Notes: generated by a model not told the origin, from the sequence alone. Positions 1-10,838 are shown, counted from the stretch's first letter. The stretch is DNA of 64,000 nt from Frondihabitans sucicola (GCF_030296615.1 NZ_AP027732.1:2108001-2172000); one strand, 5' to 3'. Program-made: numbers and translations.

Positions 1-1118
1 GCCGCTCGAGTCGCGTGTCGTCCAGCCGGCCTCATTCAGGAGGTCGTTCGAGCGCTTCTTGTCGATCGAGAAGAGGCTCTTGTCGCTGTAGCCGTCTTTC
101 TCGATGCTGGAGAGCAGGGAGTACGACCGCTTGGCGGTACCGAAGAACAGGCTCGTGATCCCCGCGTTGACGTCGACACCCGTGATGAAGGCCTCGCGGA
201 CGCGTTCGTCGTTGAACGGCGCCTGCGAGGAGTTGAGTTCGAGCCGGTCCGAGGCGCCGGGCCTCGGGGCGTCGATGGCTTTGAGCTGGCTGCTCTTCGC
301 CGCGGCGACGAGAGTGTCGGGCTGCGCGTTGTCGATCACGTCGACCTGCCCGGCCTGGAGTGCGGCGTAGCGCGACGCCGAGTCGGGGATGAAGCGCCAG
401 GTGATCTTCGACAGGTAAGCGGTGCCCTTGTGAGCGGCGTCCTGCGGAGGCGAGGTGTATTTCGTGTTGCGCACCATCGTGATGGCGCTCTGCTTCACCC
501 ACTTGGTGACCTTGAACGGCCCGGTGCCGACGGGGACTCGCAATTCACGGCCTGGCTGCGCTTCAGCGCCGTGGGCGACTCGATCGCGAGCCAGGGCATC
601 GACAGGGAATCGAGCAGCGACGAGTCGGGGCTCGACAGGTCGATCTTCACGGTGTGGGCGTCGACGGCCTCGGCCTTCGTCACCTTGCCGAGCGCGAGGT
701 ACCCGGTGGACGAGAGCGTCGCGGGGTCTTTCACGTGGTCGATGTTCGCGACGACGGCCGACGCGTCGAACGGCGTTCCGTCGGTGAACGTGACGCCCTT
801 CTTCAGCGTGAAGGTCCAGCTGAGGCCGTCGGCGGCCTGCTTCCACGAGGTTGCGAGCCACGGGATGACGTCGCCACGGACGTTCTTCGAGACGAGCTCC
901 TCCAGATACTGCGATGCGACCAGAGCCTGCGGGTAGTTGCCTCCGACGTGCGGGTCGAGGCAGGTCGGCTCGGCGTCGCCGGAGGCGTAGGTCACGGTTC
1001 CGCCGCGCTGCGGCGACGCACTGTCGCCGCCGTTCGAACGGGACCCGGACGTGCATCCGGAGAGGACGAGGGCGGACGCGACGGCGAGGCCGAGGACAGC
1101 GAGAAGCGGGGTGCGCAT
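1..1118 (-). CDS. ABC transporter substrate-binding lipoprotein, peptide/nickel type (SBP_bac_5), partial, frameshifted
   Basis: Extracytoplasmic solute-binding subunit of a peptide/nickel-type ABC importer. The first 22 residues are a lipoprotein signal ending in the lipobox LSGC (Cys22), followed by a Ser/Gly-rich linker and the family signature around DGLSWTFTLKKGVTFTDGTPF. The start is ATG at 1118, preceded by GGAG. The gene runs off the left edge. Near 540 the frame breaks: after residues RSQAVN the expected RVPVGTGPFKVTKW continues in another frame, and one added base restores it. The permease and ATPase genes would lie beyond the window. It is divergent from the TetR gene at 1194, which may control it. 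Confidence 0.85.
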
Positions 1119-1193
1119 GAGGCTCCGAGGGAGGGGATGTTTTTGGACCCGGTACAATAACGAGCCTGACGAGTCTAGCGGGAGAATGCTGAC
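1119..1193. promoter_or_regulatory. Divergent intergenic region between substrate-binding gene and TetR gene
   Basis: A 75-bp divergent spacer. TACAAT at 1153-1158 is the best -10-like hexamer on the plus strand; its complement could serve the minus strand. It is the expected location for the TetR operator, but I see no clear palindrome. Confidence 0.35.
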
Positions 1194-1811
1194 GTGACAT
1201 CCACTTCCAGCAGAGCGGGCAGGCCCCGGCGCTCGTCCGCCGAGATCCTGGCCGACGCCGCCTCCGAGCTCTTTCTCGAGAACGGCTACTCGGGCACCAC
1301 CGTCGACCAGATCGCTCAGCGGGCCGGCGTCAGCCGGGCCACCTTCTTCAACTACTTCCAGGGAAAGGCCGATCTGCTGTGGCTCGACCTGGATCGCAGC
1401 CTGGAGCTTCTGCCCGAGGCGCTGCGTCACGTGGCCGCGGAGCCGGGCGGCCGTGATCCTGCGTCGCTCGTCGCGGCCGCTCTGACAGCGGTGGCCGATG
1501 CGCACGACGACGCCCGCGTGCCCTGGGCGCTCTCGCAGGGCGAAGCGATGCGCATCGGTGACGACCTCACCGCGTCCGCGGCCAGCAGGTTCGTCGCGCA
1601 GCAGACGCGCGTCGCGGCGTACGTCGCCGAGTGCCGCGGAGAGCGGCACGACGCCCCGTGGCCCCAGGTGGTCGCCGCGGCGCTCCTCGCGGCTGCGGGC
1701 GCCGCGACCGTGGCCTGGGCGCGCGCCGGAATCGGCCGCGGTCGCCTCGCGGACTACGTGGGGCCCGCCGTCGATCCGGTGGCGCGCGGCCTGGCTTCTT
1801 CCGTGCAGTAG
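1194..1811 (+). CDS. TetR/AcrR family transcriptional regulator
   Basis: DNA-binding repressor of 205 residues. The N-terminal helix-turn-helix spans about residues 17-62 (ILADAASELFLENGY ... GVSRATFFNYFQGKADLLW), the classic TetR pattern. The C-terminal ligand domain is Ala-rich and not diagnostic. The start is GTG at 1194; an upstream ATG at 1186 hits a stop after three codons. It is divergent from the substrate-binding lipoprotein gene, so autoregulation and control of that transporter are plausible inferences. Confidence 0.88.
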   Translation: MTSTSSRAGRPRRSSAEILADAASELFLENGYSGTTVDQIAQRAGVSRATFFNYFQGKADLLWLDLDRSLELLPEALRHVAAEPGGRDPASLVAAALTAVADAHDDARVPWALSQGEAMRIGDDLTASAASRFVAQQTRVAAYVAECRGERHDAPWPQVVAAALLAAAGAATVAWARAGIGRGRLADYVGPAVDPVARGLASSVQ

Positions 1812-2035
1812 ATCGTCGCGTCGGTCGCGCGTCCGATCGTCGCGTCGGCCTGTCCCTCGGGCGAGGATCCCGAGGCGCCCGAATCGCCCCGATCGGGGGC
1901 CGCGGGCGCATGGTCTCGGGCCCGCGGCGATGCTAGCGTCATCGGACCACCCGAGATCACCGGGTGGATTCCTCGCTCGGGGGTGGGTCGGAGCGCTGGA
2001 CAACCCGAAGACTCACGCCGAAAGACCGTTCACCT

Positions 2036-3823
2036 GTGAAGAACTCTGCCTTGCGTCGGGCCCTCGTGGTTCCGGCCGTACTCTTGCTGGGTCTGGGCGG
2101 CACCGCCCTCGTCGCGACGCCCGCTTTCGCGGCGCCTGCGGCGACTCCCGCGCCGATCGCCACGCCCGGCCCGACCGGAGCGCCCGCGGTTGCGCCGACC
2201 GCGAAGCCCACCGCCACTCCGAGCCCGACGGACGCGCCCACTCCCCAGCCCGCGGTCAGGGCTGCTGAGCCGCGCGACCTCACGATCACGTCGCCGAACC
2301 TCACCTCGGGCAGCGTCACCATTAGGGGAACGCGGACTCTCACTCTCAAGGGCACGGCCCCGGCCGGTTCGACGCTCGAGCTCGCCGACGAGTGGAACGG
2401 GACCCGTCTCACCACCGTCCACACGACGGGCACCACGTTCACCCTCTCGTACACGTTCGCCGATGACGCGCCCTACGACCAGTGGCTCGAGGTCACCGGC
2501 ACCCACGGCACGACCGTGCTCAGCGAGTACGACTTCGACGCCGTCTTCGACCACGACACGAGCGCGACTCCGACTCTCGACACGCCCGTCGACGGCACGA
2601 CGTTCGAGACCGCCCCGCTGCCCCTCGGCCTCTCGACGCTGGCCAAGCCCGTGACCTTCTCGGGCACCGGAACCCCGGGCGACGACATCACGCTCTCGTT
2701 CTCGACCCCTGGATCGACGCCCGACCCGGACGCCTTCGGCCTCGACGACTTCGGCGGGTTCCAAGCCGACGAGATCGTCGTCGACGACGACAACTCGTGG
2801 ACCGGCAGCGCGTACGTCTTCTACGGCGACGTCTCCGTCTCCGCCTCGCAGGTGCAGCTCGGCGGGAAGGACTCCGACCAGGAGGTCACGCAGGAGTCCG
2901 ACCTCACCGACCCGATCGACATCACGATGAAGGCCCCGAAGGGAACCGTGCTGCCTCCGGAGATCACGAAGCCGGCCTACCCGGTCGACGACTCCTTCGG
3001 CTTCTCGATCGGTGCCGGTGTGACGCAGTCGTCCTCGACGACCGCGGGCTCAGCGACGTCCTTCGAGAACAGCTCGCGCGTCGCCGCCCGGCTCCTCGGC
3101 CGCACGACGGCCACCTCGGCGAACCCGGCGGCGTCCGGCCTGGTGCACACCAACGAGCTCCGCGCCAGGGTGCAGGCCAAGGCCGCTCCGAGCGACGACG
3201 CCGTCGTGGCGACCGACGACTCCGACGACGGCGACATCACTGACGATCAGGCCGTGAAGCTGTACGGGATCCAGGTGAAGGGCACCGCCAGCGCGGACGC
3301 CCCCGGCTCCCTGACGACGACGGTCTCCGGCACCGGCACGCCCGGCGACGGCGTCGTCCTGTACCTCGACAGCCCGACGGCCTCGCAGGCCTACTTCGAG
3401 AAGCTCTACCCGAAGCTCTTCGCAGGGCTCTCCGCCGAACCGACCGACGACTCCGTGCTCTTCCCGGGGCTGTCCGACGACCCCGGAACCGTCGCCTCGC
3501 TGCTCCCGGCCGACGACCACAGCATCACGGTCGGCGCCGACGGCACGTGGACGACGACGGTGACGCTCAAGCCCGGCCCGTACTACTTCGCGGCGTTCCA
3601 GACCTCGACGGTCGGCGCGGCGAAGCCGGTGTACTCGGTGGCGAGCGGTCTCCTGCCCGTCAACCTGACGGGCACGCCGCTCGCCGCCGCGACGGTCGAC
3701 CCTGCGAACCAGCTGGCCTTCACCGGTTCGAACTCGGGCCCGGCGCTCGCGCTCGGTCTCTCCGTCCTCGCAGCCGGAGGCGCACTCCTGGTGATCGCCC
3801 GCCGTCGCCGCCCGACCGTGTAG
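2036..3823 (+). CDS. Secreted surface protein with LAFTG sortase-sorting signal
   Basis: A 595-residue cell-wall-anchored protein of unknown ligand. The GTG start gives a textbook signal peptide cleaved after AFA (about residue 32), then an Ala/Pro/Thr-rich spacer to about residue 75. The middle contains repeated beta-sandwich-like segments sharing the phrase SGTGTPGD, seen near 2660 and 3330, which suggests Ig-like or Big-like domains. The C-terminus has LAFTG, a hydrophobic helix and a RRRR tail, which is an LAXTG sorting signal of the kind used by actinobacterial class E sortases. No sortase gene lies in the window. The protein is Asp/Thr-rich and acidic, as expected for a wall protein. 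Confidence 0.85.
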   Translation: MKNSALRRALVVPAVLLLGLGGTALVATPAFAAPAATPAPIATPGPTGAPAVAPTAKPTATPSPTDAPTPQPAVRAAEPRDLTITSPNLTSGSVTIRGTRTLTLKGTAPAGSTLELADEWNGTRLTTVHTTGTTFTLSYTFADDAPYDQWLEVTGTHGTTVLSEYDFDAVFDHDTSATPTLDTPVDGTTFETAPLPLGLSTLAKPVTFSGTGTPGDDITLSFSTPGSTPDPDAFGLDDFGGFQADEIVVDDDNSWTGSAYVFYGDVSVSASQVQLGGKDSDQEVTQESDLTDPIDITMKAPKGTVLPPEITKPAYPVDDSFGFSIGAGVTQSSSTTAGSATSFENSSRVAARLLGRTTATSANPAASGLVHTNELRARVQAKAAPSDDAVVATDDSDDGDITDDQAVKLYGIQVKGTASADAPGSLTTTVSGTGTPGDGVVLYLDSPTASQAYFEKLYPKLFAGLSAEPTDDSVLFPGLSDDPGTVASLLPADDHSITVGADGTWTTTVTLKPGPYYFAAFQTSTVGAAKPVYSVASGLLPVNLTGTPLAAATVDPANQLAFTGSNSGPALALGLSVLAAGGALLVIARRRRPTV

Positions 3824-3839
3824 CGCTCGACGAGACGGC

Positions 3840-3887
3840 GCAGACGGCTCCGCCCACCGGTTCTCACCGGTGGGCGAAGCCGTCTGC
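3840..3887. terminator. Bidirectional hairpin terminator
   Basis: Nested inverted repeats: GCAGACGGCT (3840-3849) pairs with AGCCGTCTGC (3878-3887), and GCCCACCGG (3852-3860) pairs with CCGGTGGGC (3867-3875). It sits between the convergent ends of the surface-protein gene and the cation-efflux gene. There is no strong U tract. Confidence 0.75.
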
Positions 3888-3896
3888 CGTCACACC

Positions 3897-4882
3897 TCAG
3901 CCGAGAGCGTCCGGTTTCACGTCGGAGTGCGTCGGGGCGAGGCTCACCTCGTCGGGCGTCGACAGGGTGAGCACGGCCTCCTCGACCAGGTCGTTCTCCT
4001 CGATCTCCCGCTCGACCCGGCGCAGGGCGACCGCGACATGCTCCTCGTCCGCGTTGCCCTGCATGTCGACGGCCGCGACGAGATAGATGCGCCCCGGCCC
4101 GACGAACTCGGTGTGCAGGTACGTGACGCGGGCGATGTCGTCGCGCGCGAGCAGTCGGCGAAGCACCGTCGACTCCACCTCGTCGGAGGGGCTCTCGCCG
4201 ATGAGGAACCTCCGGTTGCGGTCGATGAGCACCAGCGCCACCAGGGCGAGCAGGATCCCGACCAGGATCGACCCGATCGCATCGAACACGGCGAGACCGG
4301 TGATCTCGTGCAGCAGGATCCCGAGGAAGGCGATGACGAGGCCGACGAGAGCCGCGCTGTCTTCCGCGAAGACCGCGCGAAGCGTCGAGTTCGACGAGCC
4401 GAGCACCGACTTGAGGAGCGGGATCCTGCGTTTCTTCGCTGTTCCGCGCGCCTGTCGGAACGCCTGCAGGAACGAGGTCCCCTCGAGCACGAACGACAGG
4501 GCGAGGACGATGTAGTTGACCAGGTAGTCGGTGTCTTCGGCGGTCGAGGAGAGCTCCTGGATGCCGTGGTAGATCGACACCACCGCACCGACGGTGAACA
4601 GCCCGAAGGCGGCGAACATCGACCACACGTAGGTCTCTTTGCCGTAGCCGAGCGGGTGGTCGGTGTCGCGCGTGCGGTTGCCCCGGCGGTCGGCGACGAA
4701 CAGGAAGATCTCGTTCCCGGTGTCCGCCCACGAGTGCGCCGACTCGGCGACCATCGACGCCGAACCGGTCAGGAAGGCCGCGATCGTCTTCGCGAGGGCG
4801 ACGAGGAGGTTAGCGCTGAAGGCGACGATGACGGTGAGCGAGCTCTCGGGTTTGGCGGGAGCTGCGGGGAGTCAGACGTCAT
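3897..4882 (-). CDS. Cation diffusion facilitator family transporter, frameshifted near start
   Basis: Divalent metal cation/proton antiporter of the inner membrane, 328 residues when repaired. The body is clearly cation-efflux: MVAESAHSWADTGNE carries the His/Asp metal site of TM2, followed by a His-Asp loop, further membrane segments and a cytoplasmic C-terminal domain. TM1 (LTVIVAFSANLLVALAKT) is encoded just upstream of residue MVAES. Reading on to a plausible ATG at 4882, preceded by GGAG, needs one added base near 4855. An alternative is a shorter protein starting at 4754, but that would lack TM1. Confidence 0.85.
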
Positions 4883-4906
4883 GACTCCAGTCTGCTCCAC
4901 GCCGGT

Positions 4907-5142
4907 TAGGATGGGGACTGCATCGATCCGGCCATCACCGGGGAGCACCCGGAAGAACGCAGTCGCCCCCGCGGGTGATCGCCAGTAGAACCGGGCGGGG
5001 CAGGCCCGACACAGCCGCAGAAGAAGAGAGGTCCTCCGGCAACGAGGGAGGACAAGCGGGGTGGTACCGCGACTCCCGAAGACATTCGGTGGCCGTCCTC
5101 GTGCAAGAAGCGTGCGATAGCGGCACCTGCACTGGAGAACTG
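4907..5142 (+). promoter_or_regulatory. ileS T-box riboswitch leader (translational type), specifier AUC
   Basis: The leader senses uncharged tRNA-Ile and controls ileS. A -10-like TAGGAT lies at 4907-4912. Short Stem I is closed by GACTGC (4916-4921) with GCAGTC (4959-4964), with an inner CCGG/CCGG helix. The specifier loop contains ATC (4934-4936), an Ile codon, followed by ACCGGGGAGC, the layout of actinobacterial ultrashort-Stem-I T-boxes. The T-box sequence GGGGTGGTACCGCG is at 5058-5071. No intrinsic terminator follows. The GGAG of the ileS ribosome site at 5134 lies just beyond, which fits the sequestrator type known for actinobacterial ileS. Confidence 0.93.
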
Positions 5143-8100
5143 ATGGTCACTCGAAGCGTTCCCGCCTCACCGAATTTTCCCGACGTCGAGACGGGCATCC
5201 TCGCGTTCTGGAGGGGCGACGACACCTTCCGCGAGTCGATCCGCAACCGCGAGGGCTGCGACGAGTGGGTCTTCTACGACGGCCCGCCCTTCGCGAACGG
5301 CCTGCCGCACTACGGTCATCTGCTGACCGGCTACGCCAAAGACGTCTTCCCGCGCTTCCAGACGATGCGGGGCAAGCAGGTGCACCGCCGCTTCGGCTGG
5401 GACACCCACGGCCTTCCCGCCGAGCTCGAGGCGATGCGCCAGCTCGGCATCACCGAGAAGCACGAGATCGACGACATGGGCATCGCCGAGTTCAACGCGG
5501 CGGCCCGGAAGTCGGTGCTGGAGTACACCGGCGAGTGGCAGGAGTACGTCACCCGCCAGGCGCGCTGGGTCGACTTCGAGAACGACTACAAGACGCTCGA
5601 CACGACCTTCATGGAGAGCGTCCTCTGGGCCTTCAAGACGCTCTACGACAAGGGCCTCGCCTACGAGGGGTTCCGCGTGCTGCCCTACTGCTGGCACGAC
5701 GAGACACCGCTGTCGAACCATGAGCTCCGCATGGACGACGACGTCTACAAGATGCGCCAAGACCAGACGGTGACCGTCACCTTCCCGCTCGACGGGGCGA
5801 AGGCCGAGGCGCTCGGCCTCACCGCCGTCAAGGCGCTGGCCTGGACGACGACGCCGTGGACCCTTCCGACGAACCTCGCGCTCGCCGTCGGACCCGACAT
5901 CGAGTACTCCGTCGTGCCGTCCGGCCCGCTCGGCGCCTCGGACGGCTCCGAAGAGGGCGTCGCGTCGTACCTGCTGGCCACCGACACCCTCGCGGCCTAC
6001 GCGAAAGACCTGGGCTACGCCGATCCTGCCGAGGCTCTTGCCGCGGTGACCTCGACGATCACAGGCCGCGAGCTGGAGGGCGTCGAGTACGCCCGCCTCT
6101 GGGACCACTACGCCGACACCGAGAAGTGGGGCACCGAGAACGCCTGGCGCCTGCTCGTCGCCGAGTACGTCGCCACCGGCGAGGGCACCGGCATCGTGCA
6201 CCAGGCTCCCGCCTACGGCGAGGACGACCAACTGGTCTGCGCCGCGGCCGGCATCCCGGTGCTGATCTCCGTCGACGACGGCGGCCGGTTCCTGCCGATG
6301 TTCGGAGACGTCGCCGGCCTGCAGGTCTTCGACGCCAACAAGCCGCTCACGCAGAAGCTCCGCGACGACGGACGCCTCCTGCGCCAGGCGAGCTACGAGC
6401 ACAGCTACCCGCACTGCTGGCGCTGCCGGAACCCCTGATCTACAAGGCCGTGTCGAGCTGGTTCGTCCGCGTCACCGAGTACCGCGACCGCATGGTCGAG
6501 CTGAACCAGGAGATCACCTGGGTCCCCGAGAACGTGAAGGACGGCCAGTTCGGCAAGTGGGTCCAGAACGCCCGCGACTGGTCTGTCTCGCGCAACCGGT
6601 ACTGGGGATCGCCGATCCCGGTCTGGCGGAGCGACGACCCCGAGTACCCGCGTGTCGACGTGTACGGCTCCCTGGCCGAACTCGAGCGTGACTTCGGCCG
6701 CCTCCCCGTGAACGCCGACGGCGAGACCGACCTGCATCGCCCGTTCATCGACGAGCTCACACGCCCGAACCCGGACGACCCGACCGGGCGCTCGACCATG
6801 AAGCGGATCGAAGACGTGTTCGACGTCTGGTTCGACTCCGGGTCGATGCCGTTCGCTCAGGTCCACTACCCGTTCGAGAACGAGGAGTGGTTCGACAGTC
6901 ACAGCCCCGCCGACTTCATCGTCGAGTACATCGGTCAGACACGCGGCTGGTTCTATGTGATGCACGCCCTCTCGACGCCGCTCTTCGACCGGCCGGCCTT
7001 CTCGAACGTCATCAGTCACGGCATCGTCCTGGGCTCCGACGGCCAGAAGATGTCGAAGAGCCTGCGTAACTACCCGAACGTCAACGAGGTCTTCGACCGC
7101 GACGGCGCCGACGCGATGCGCTGGTTCCTGATGTCGTCCAGCGTGATCCGCGGCGGCAATCTCATCGTCACCGAGGAGGGTATCCGCGAGTCGGTGCGCC
7201 AGTTCCTGCTGCCTCTGTGGAGCACGTACTACTTCTTCACGCTGTACAGCAAGGGCTACGAGGCCACCTGGCGCACCGACTCGGCCGACGTCCTCGACCG
7301 CTACCTGCTCGCCAGGACGCGTCAGCTGGTCGACGACGTCGCCGCCGACCTCGAGGCGCTCGACTCGCCGCTCGCCACCGCGAAGCTCCGCGACTTCGCC
7401 GACGTGCTGACGAACTGGTACGTCCGTCGGTCGCGCGACCGCTTCTGGGAAGGCTCCGACCGCGACGCCTTCGACACGCTGTACACGGTGCTCGAGACCG
7501 TGACGCGCGTCGCAGCGCCGCTGGCGCCGCTCGTCACCGAAGAGGTCTGGCAGGGCCTCACGGGCGGCCGCAGCGTGCACCTGACCGACTGGCCCGACGC
7601 GCAGGCCTTCCCGGCCGACGACGCGCTCGTCGACGCCATGGACCGCGTGCGCGACATCGCGTCGTCCGGCCTCGCCCTGCGCAAGGCCACCGGCAACCGG
7701 GTGCGGCTGCCGCTCGCCTCGATCACGGTCGTGTCCGCGGATCCTGCCGGCCTGGTTCCGTTCCAGGGCATCCTGCGCGACGAGCTCAACGTGAAAGACG
7801 TGACGTTCGCCGAGCTCACCGAGGAGAGCCTCGGAGACTACGGCGTGACCCGCAAGCTGACCGTCAACGCGCGCGCCGCCGGCCCGCGCATCGGCAAGCA
7901 GGTCCAGCAGGTCATCCCCGCCTCGAAGAAGGGCGACTGGACCGCGGCGGGCGACAACGTGATCGTCGGCGGCATCGAGCTGCTGCCCGGTGAGTTCTCG
8001 CTCGAATTGACCGTGGCCGACGACACCAGCGCCATCGCGTTCGTCGGCGACGGCGGCTTCGTGCTGCTCGATACGGCGACCACGCCCGAGCTCGAGGCGG

Positions 8101-8357
8101 AGGGTCTGGCCCGCGACGTGATCCGCGCCGTCCAGCAGGCTCGCAAGACAGCCGATCTCGACGTCAGCGACCGGATCCGACTCGCCCTGGGCGTCGACCC
8201 CGTGGCCGAGGCCGCCGTCGAGACCCACCGCGACCTCATCATGAGCGAGACGCTCACCACCCACCTCGAGGTGGACCTCGCGACCGAAGCGGCGGCCGAC
8301 GCCGTCGCGGTCGGCTCCGGGTCCGCCGTGACAGTTCAGGTACAGCGCCATGAGTGA
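5143..8357 (+). CDS. ileS: Isoleucyl-tRNA synthetase, frameshifted in this sequence
   Basis: Class I aminoacyl-tRNA synthetase that charges tRNA-Ile and edits valine; about 1071 residues, the usual size for the long actinobacterial IleS. The HIGH-type motif is PHYGH (near residue 50) and the KMSKS loop is seen in [12 protein letters not shown] (near 7050). The anticodon-binding region and C-terminal domain follow. The start is ATG at 5143 behind CTGGAG. At about 6435 the frame breaks after HCWRCRNP; the sequence reads AACCCCTGATC, and one more C restores [12 protein letters not shown]. As the gene is normally essential, a sequencing error is far more likely than a null allele. It overlaps folC by 8 bases. 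Confidence 0.96.
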
Positions 8358-9876
8358 CCCCACCGACAACCGGCCCGACAACGACGGCGACGACGACTTC
8401 GACCCGGGCGCCCTGCCCGACGTCTTCGGAACCCGTGACGACTTCGGCGACTTCGCCGCGATGGGCGACGACGACGAGCGCGATCGCGACGACCGCGACG
8501 ACGAGAAGCCGGTCGCCCGAGAAGACCTCTCCGCGGACGCCCTCGCCGCGCGCACGGTCTACGAGGAGCTCTTGAGCAGGATCGGCGAGAACGCCCCTCA
8601 GCCGCGCCTCGGGGCGACCCGTCGGGCCGTCGAGCTCCTCGGCGACCCGCACCACAGCTACCCCGTGATCCACATCACCGGCACGAACGGCAAGACGTCG
8701 ACGAGCCGCATGATCGAGAGCATCCTGCGCGCCTACGGGCTCCGCACCGGCCTCATGACCAGCCCGCACCTCGTCACGGTCAACGAGCGGATCGTCATCG
8801 ACGGGGCGCCGATCTCCGACGCCGCGCTCGCCGCCAACTGGGCCGACATCCAGCCGTACCTGCTGATGGTCGACACCGAACTGCTGGCCGCAGCCGAAGA
8901 GCCCCTCACCTACTTCGAGGCGCTCACGGTGCTGGCGTTCGCGTCGTTCGCCGACGCTCCCGTCGACGTCGTGGTCCTCGAGGTGGGCATGGGCGGTGAA
9001 TGGGACTCGACGAACGTCGCCGACGGTCAGGTCGCCGTCTTCACTCCGATCGCGCTCGATCACACCAAGCGCCTCGGCTCGACCGTGCAAGAGATCGCGA
9101 AGACCAAGTCGGGCATCATCAAGCCCGCGGCCAACGTCGTCTCGGCGAAGCAGGTGCCCGAGGCGCTGACCGAACTGCGGCGCGCCGCCGAGCTCACCGA
9201 GTCGACTCTGGTCGTCGAGGGGGAGGGCTTCAGCGTCACCGAGTACGCCGTGGCGGTCGGCGGGCAGCTCATCTCCGTGCGCGGCATCGCCGGCCAGTAC
9301 GACGATCTCCCGCTTCCGCTGTTCGGCCGCCACCAGGCGGAGAACGCCGCTGTCGCGATCGCCGCCGTCGAGTCGTTCCTCGGCAACGGCAGCCAGACGC
9401 TCGACGTCGACATCCTGACGGCAGGGCTCGCCGATGCCTCGTCACCTGGCCGCCTGCAGATCCTGAGCACCGATCCCACGATCCTGGTCGATGCCGCGCA
9501 CAACCCGCACGGAGCCCACTCGCTGGCGACGGCCCTCGGCGAGTTCTTCGACTTCGACCGCGTCGTCGCCGTGATCGCGATTCTCGCCGACAAAGACGCG
9601 GCCGGGATCATCCGGGCGCTCGCCGGCTCGGTGGAGCAGTTCGTCATCACGCAGTCCGACTCCGAGCGCGCCATCGACGCCGACGAGCTCGCAGCCATCG
9701 CCGTCGGTCTCGTGGGGCCCGATCGGGTCACCGTCGAGACCAATGTCGTCTCCGCGCTGTCGATCGCTCGCGATCTGGCCGACGAGGCCGAGAAGGGTGC
9801 CGTCGTCGTGACGGGCTCCATCACGCTCGTGGGCGAGGTCATCGCCCTCGGCCGCGAGAACGACGAAGAGGAATGA
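8350..9876 (+). CDS. folC: Folylpolyglutamate synthase/dihydrofolate synthase
   Basis: Mur-ligase-family enzyme adding glutamate to dihydropteroate or folates, 508 residues. The P-loop [13 protein letters not shown], the [11 protein letters not shown] segment and the C-terminal [10 protein letters not shown] motif are all present. The first 60 or so residues are an unusual, highly acidic, low-complexity extension (runs of Asp with Arg) before the conserved core at about residue 70. ATG 8350 overlaps the ileS stop. The next start at 9873 overlaps the folC stop as ATGA, so ileS-folC-DUF4233 is likely one translationally coupled unit. Confidence 0.95.
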   Translation: MSDPTDNRPDNDGDDDFDPGALPDVFGTRDDFGDFAAMGDDDERDRDDRDDEKPVAREDLSADALAARTVYEELLSRIGENAPQPRLGATRRAVELLGDPHHSYPVIHITGTNGKTSTSRMIESILRAYGLRTGLMTSPHLVTVNERIVIDGAPISDAALAANWADIQPYLLMVDTELLAAAEEPLTYFEALTVLAFASFADAPVDVVVLEVGMGGEWDSTNVADGQVAVFTPIALDHTKRLGSTVQEIAKTKSGIIKPAANVVSAKQVPEALTELRRAAELTESTLVVEGEGFSVTEYAVAVGGQLISVRGIAGQYDDLPLPLFGRHQAENAAVAIAAVESFLGNGSQTLDVDILTAGLADASSPGRLQILSTDPTILVDAAHNPHGAHSLATALGEFFDFDRVVAVIAILADKDAAGIIRALAGSVEQFVITQSDSERAIDADELAAIAVGLVGPDRVTVETNVVSALSIARDLADEAEKGAVVVTGSITLVGEVIALGRENDEEE

Positions 9877-10304
9877 ACAGCATGTCCACCGCCGCGCCGC
9901 GCACGCGCAGGCCCCGACGTCAGCGTGGCCTGACCGAGAGCCTGCTGTCGATCATGCTGCTGCTCGAGGCCTGCGTCCTGTTCTTCGTGGTCCTCAACGT
10001 GGCCGGCGCGCACATCGTCTCCTGGCCCGTCGCGCTGATCGGCGGGGCCGGATTCGTCGTGCTCATGGTCATCGCCGCCCTGGGGCTCGGCAAGCGCTGG
10101 GGCGTCGTCCTCGGCTGCGCCATCCAGGTGCTGCTGGCCCTGACCGGGATCCTCGTCGTCCTCATGTACGTCGTCGCAGCCATCTTCATCGCCATCTGGA
10201 TCTTCTGCCTGTACAAGGGCGTCACGATCGACCGCCGCAACGCGGCGATCCGCGCCTGGATGGACGAGAACCCGGGGCTCGATCCCCGCGACTACCAGTC
10301 CTGA
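9873..10304 (+). CDS. DUF4233 family membrane protein
   Basis: A 143-residue integral membrane protein of unknown function, regularly found between folC and ndk in actinobacteria. A basic N-terminus (RTRRPRRQRG) precedes four hydrophobic segments, starting with LLSIMLLLEACVLFFVVLNVA. The C-terminus KGVTIDRRNAAIRAW...DPRDYQ is hydrophilic. Its ATG overlaps the folC stop (ATGA). A second ATG three codons later is an alternative start. Confidence 0.88.
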   Translation: MNSMSTAAPRTRRPRRQRGLTESLLSIMLLLEACVLFFVVLNVAGAHIVSWPVALIGGAGFVVLMVIAALGLGKRWGVVLGCAIQVLLALTGILVVLMYVVAAIFIAIWIFCLYKGVTIDRRNAAIRAWMDENPGLDPRDYQS

Positions 10305-10344
10305 ACCCCTTCCGAACGACCCTCACCCCCACAAAGGAGCCATC

Positions 10345-10764
10345 GTGTCCGAACTCGAAGAAACCCTGGTCCTCGTCAAGCCCGACGGCGTCGCCCGCAA
10401 CCTGACCGGCGAGATCCTGCGCCGCATCGAGGCCAAAGGGTACGGCCTCGTCGACATCAAGCTCGTCGAAGCCGATCGCGCCCTGCTCGCCGCTCACTAC
10501 GAGGAGCACGCGGGCAAGCCGTTCTACGAGCCGCTCGTCGAGTTCATGGAGTCGGGCCCGATCGTCGCCATCCGCGTCGAGGGCAACGGCGTGATCGCCG
10601 GATTCCGCTCCTTGGCCGGCGCCACCGACCCGACGGCCGCCGCGCCCGGCACCATCCGCGGCGACCTCGGCCGCGACTGGGGGCTCAAGGTGCAGCAGAA
10701 CCTCGTGCACGGAAGCGACTCGGTCGAGAGCGCGACCCGCGAGCTGGGTCTCTGGTTCAGCTGA
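10345..10764 (+). CDS. ndk: Nucleoside diphosphate kinase
   Basis: Transfers the gamma-phosphate between nucleoside tri- and diphosphates. It has 139 residues, standard length. The active-site histidine is in NLVHGSDS, and the N-terminal ETLVLVKPDGVARNL is diagnostic. The GTG start is preceded by AAAGGAG. It follows DUF4233 by 40 bases and ends at a hairpin terminator. Confidence 0.97.
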   Translation: MSELEETLVLVKPDGVARNLTGEILRRIEAKGYGLVDIKLVEADRALLAAHYEEHAGKPFYEPLVEFMESGPIVAIRVEGNGVIAGFRSLAGATDPTAAAPGTIRGDLGRDWGLKVQQNLVHGSDSVESATRELGLWFS

Positions 10765-10804
10765 CGCTGACGCCGCACGGTTCGATCCGCGCCTGACGTG
10801 AATT

Positions 10805-10838
10805 CGCCGCCCACCTTCGACGGTGGGCGGCGATTTCG
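10805..10838. terminator. Hairpin terminator between convergent ndk and DsbA-like gene
   Basis: CGCCGCCCACC (10805-10815) pairs perfectly with GGTGGGCGGCG (10822-10832) around a TTCGAC loop, followed by ATTTCGT. The placement between convergent genes suggests it works in both directions. Confidence 0.85.

Noticed and set aside
6430-6442. Programmed frameshift in ileS
   Set aside because: Many unrelated genes show the same one-base G/C loss, and no slippery site with downstream structure is apparent; sequence error explains it better.
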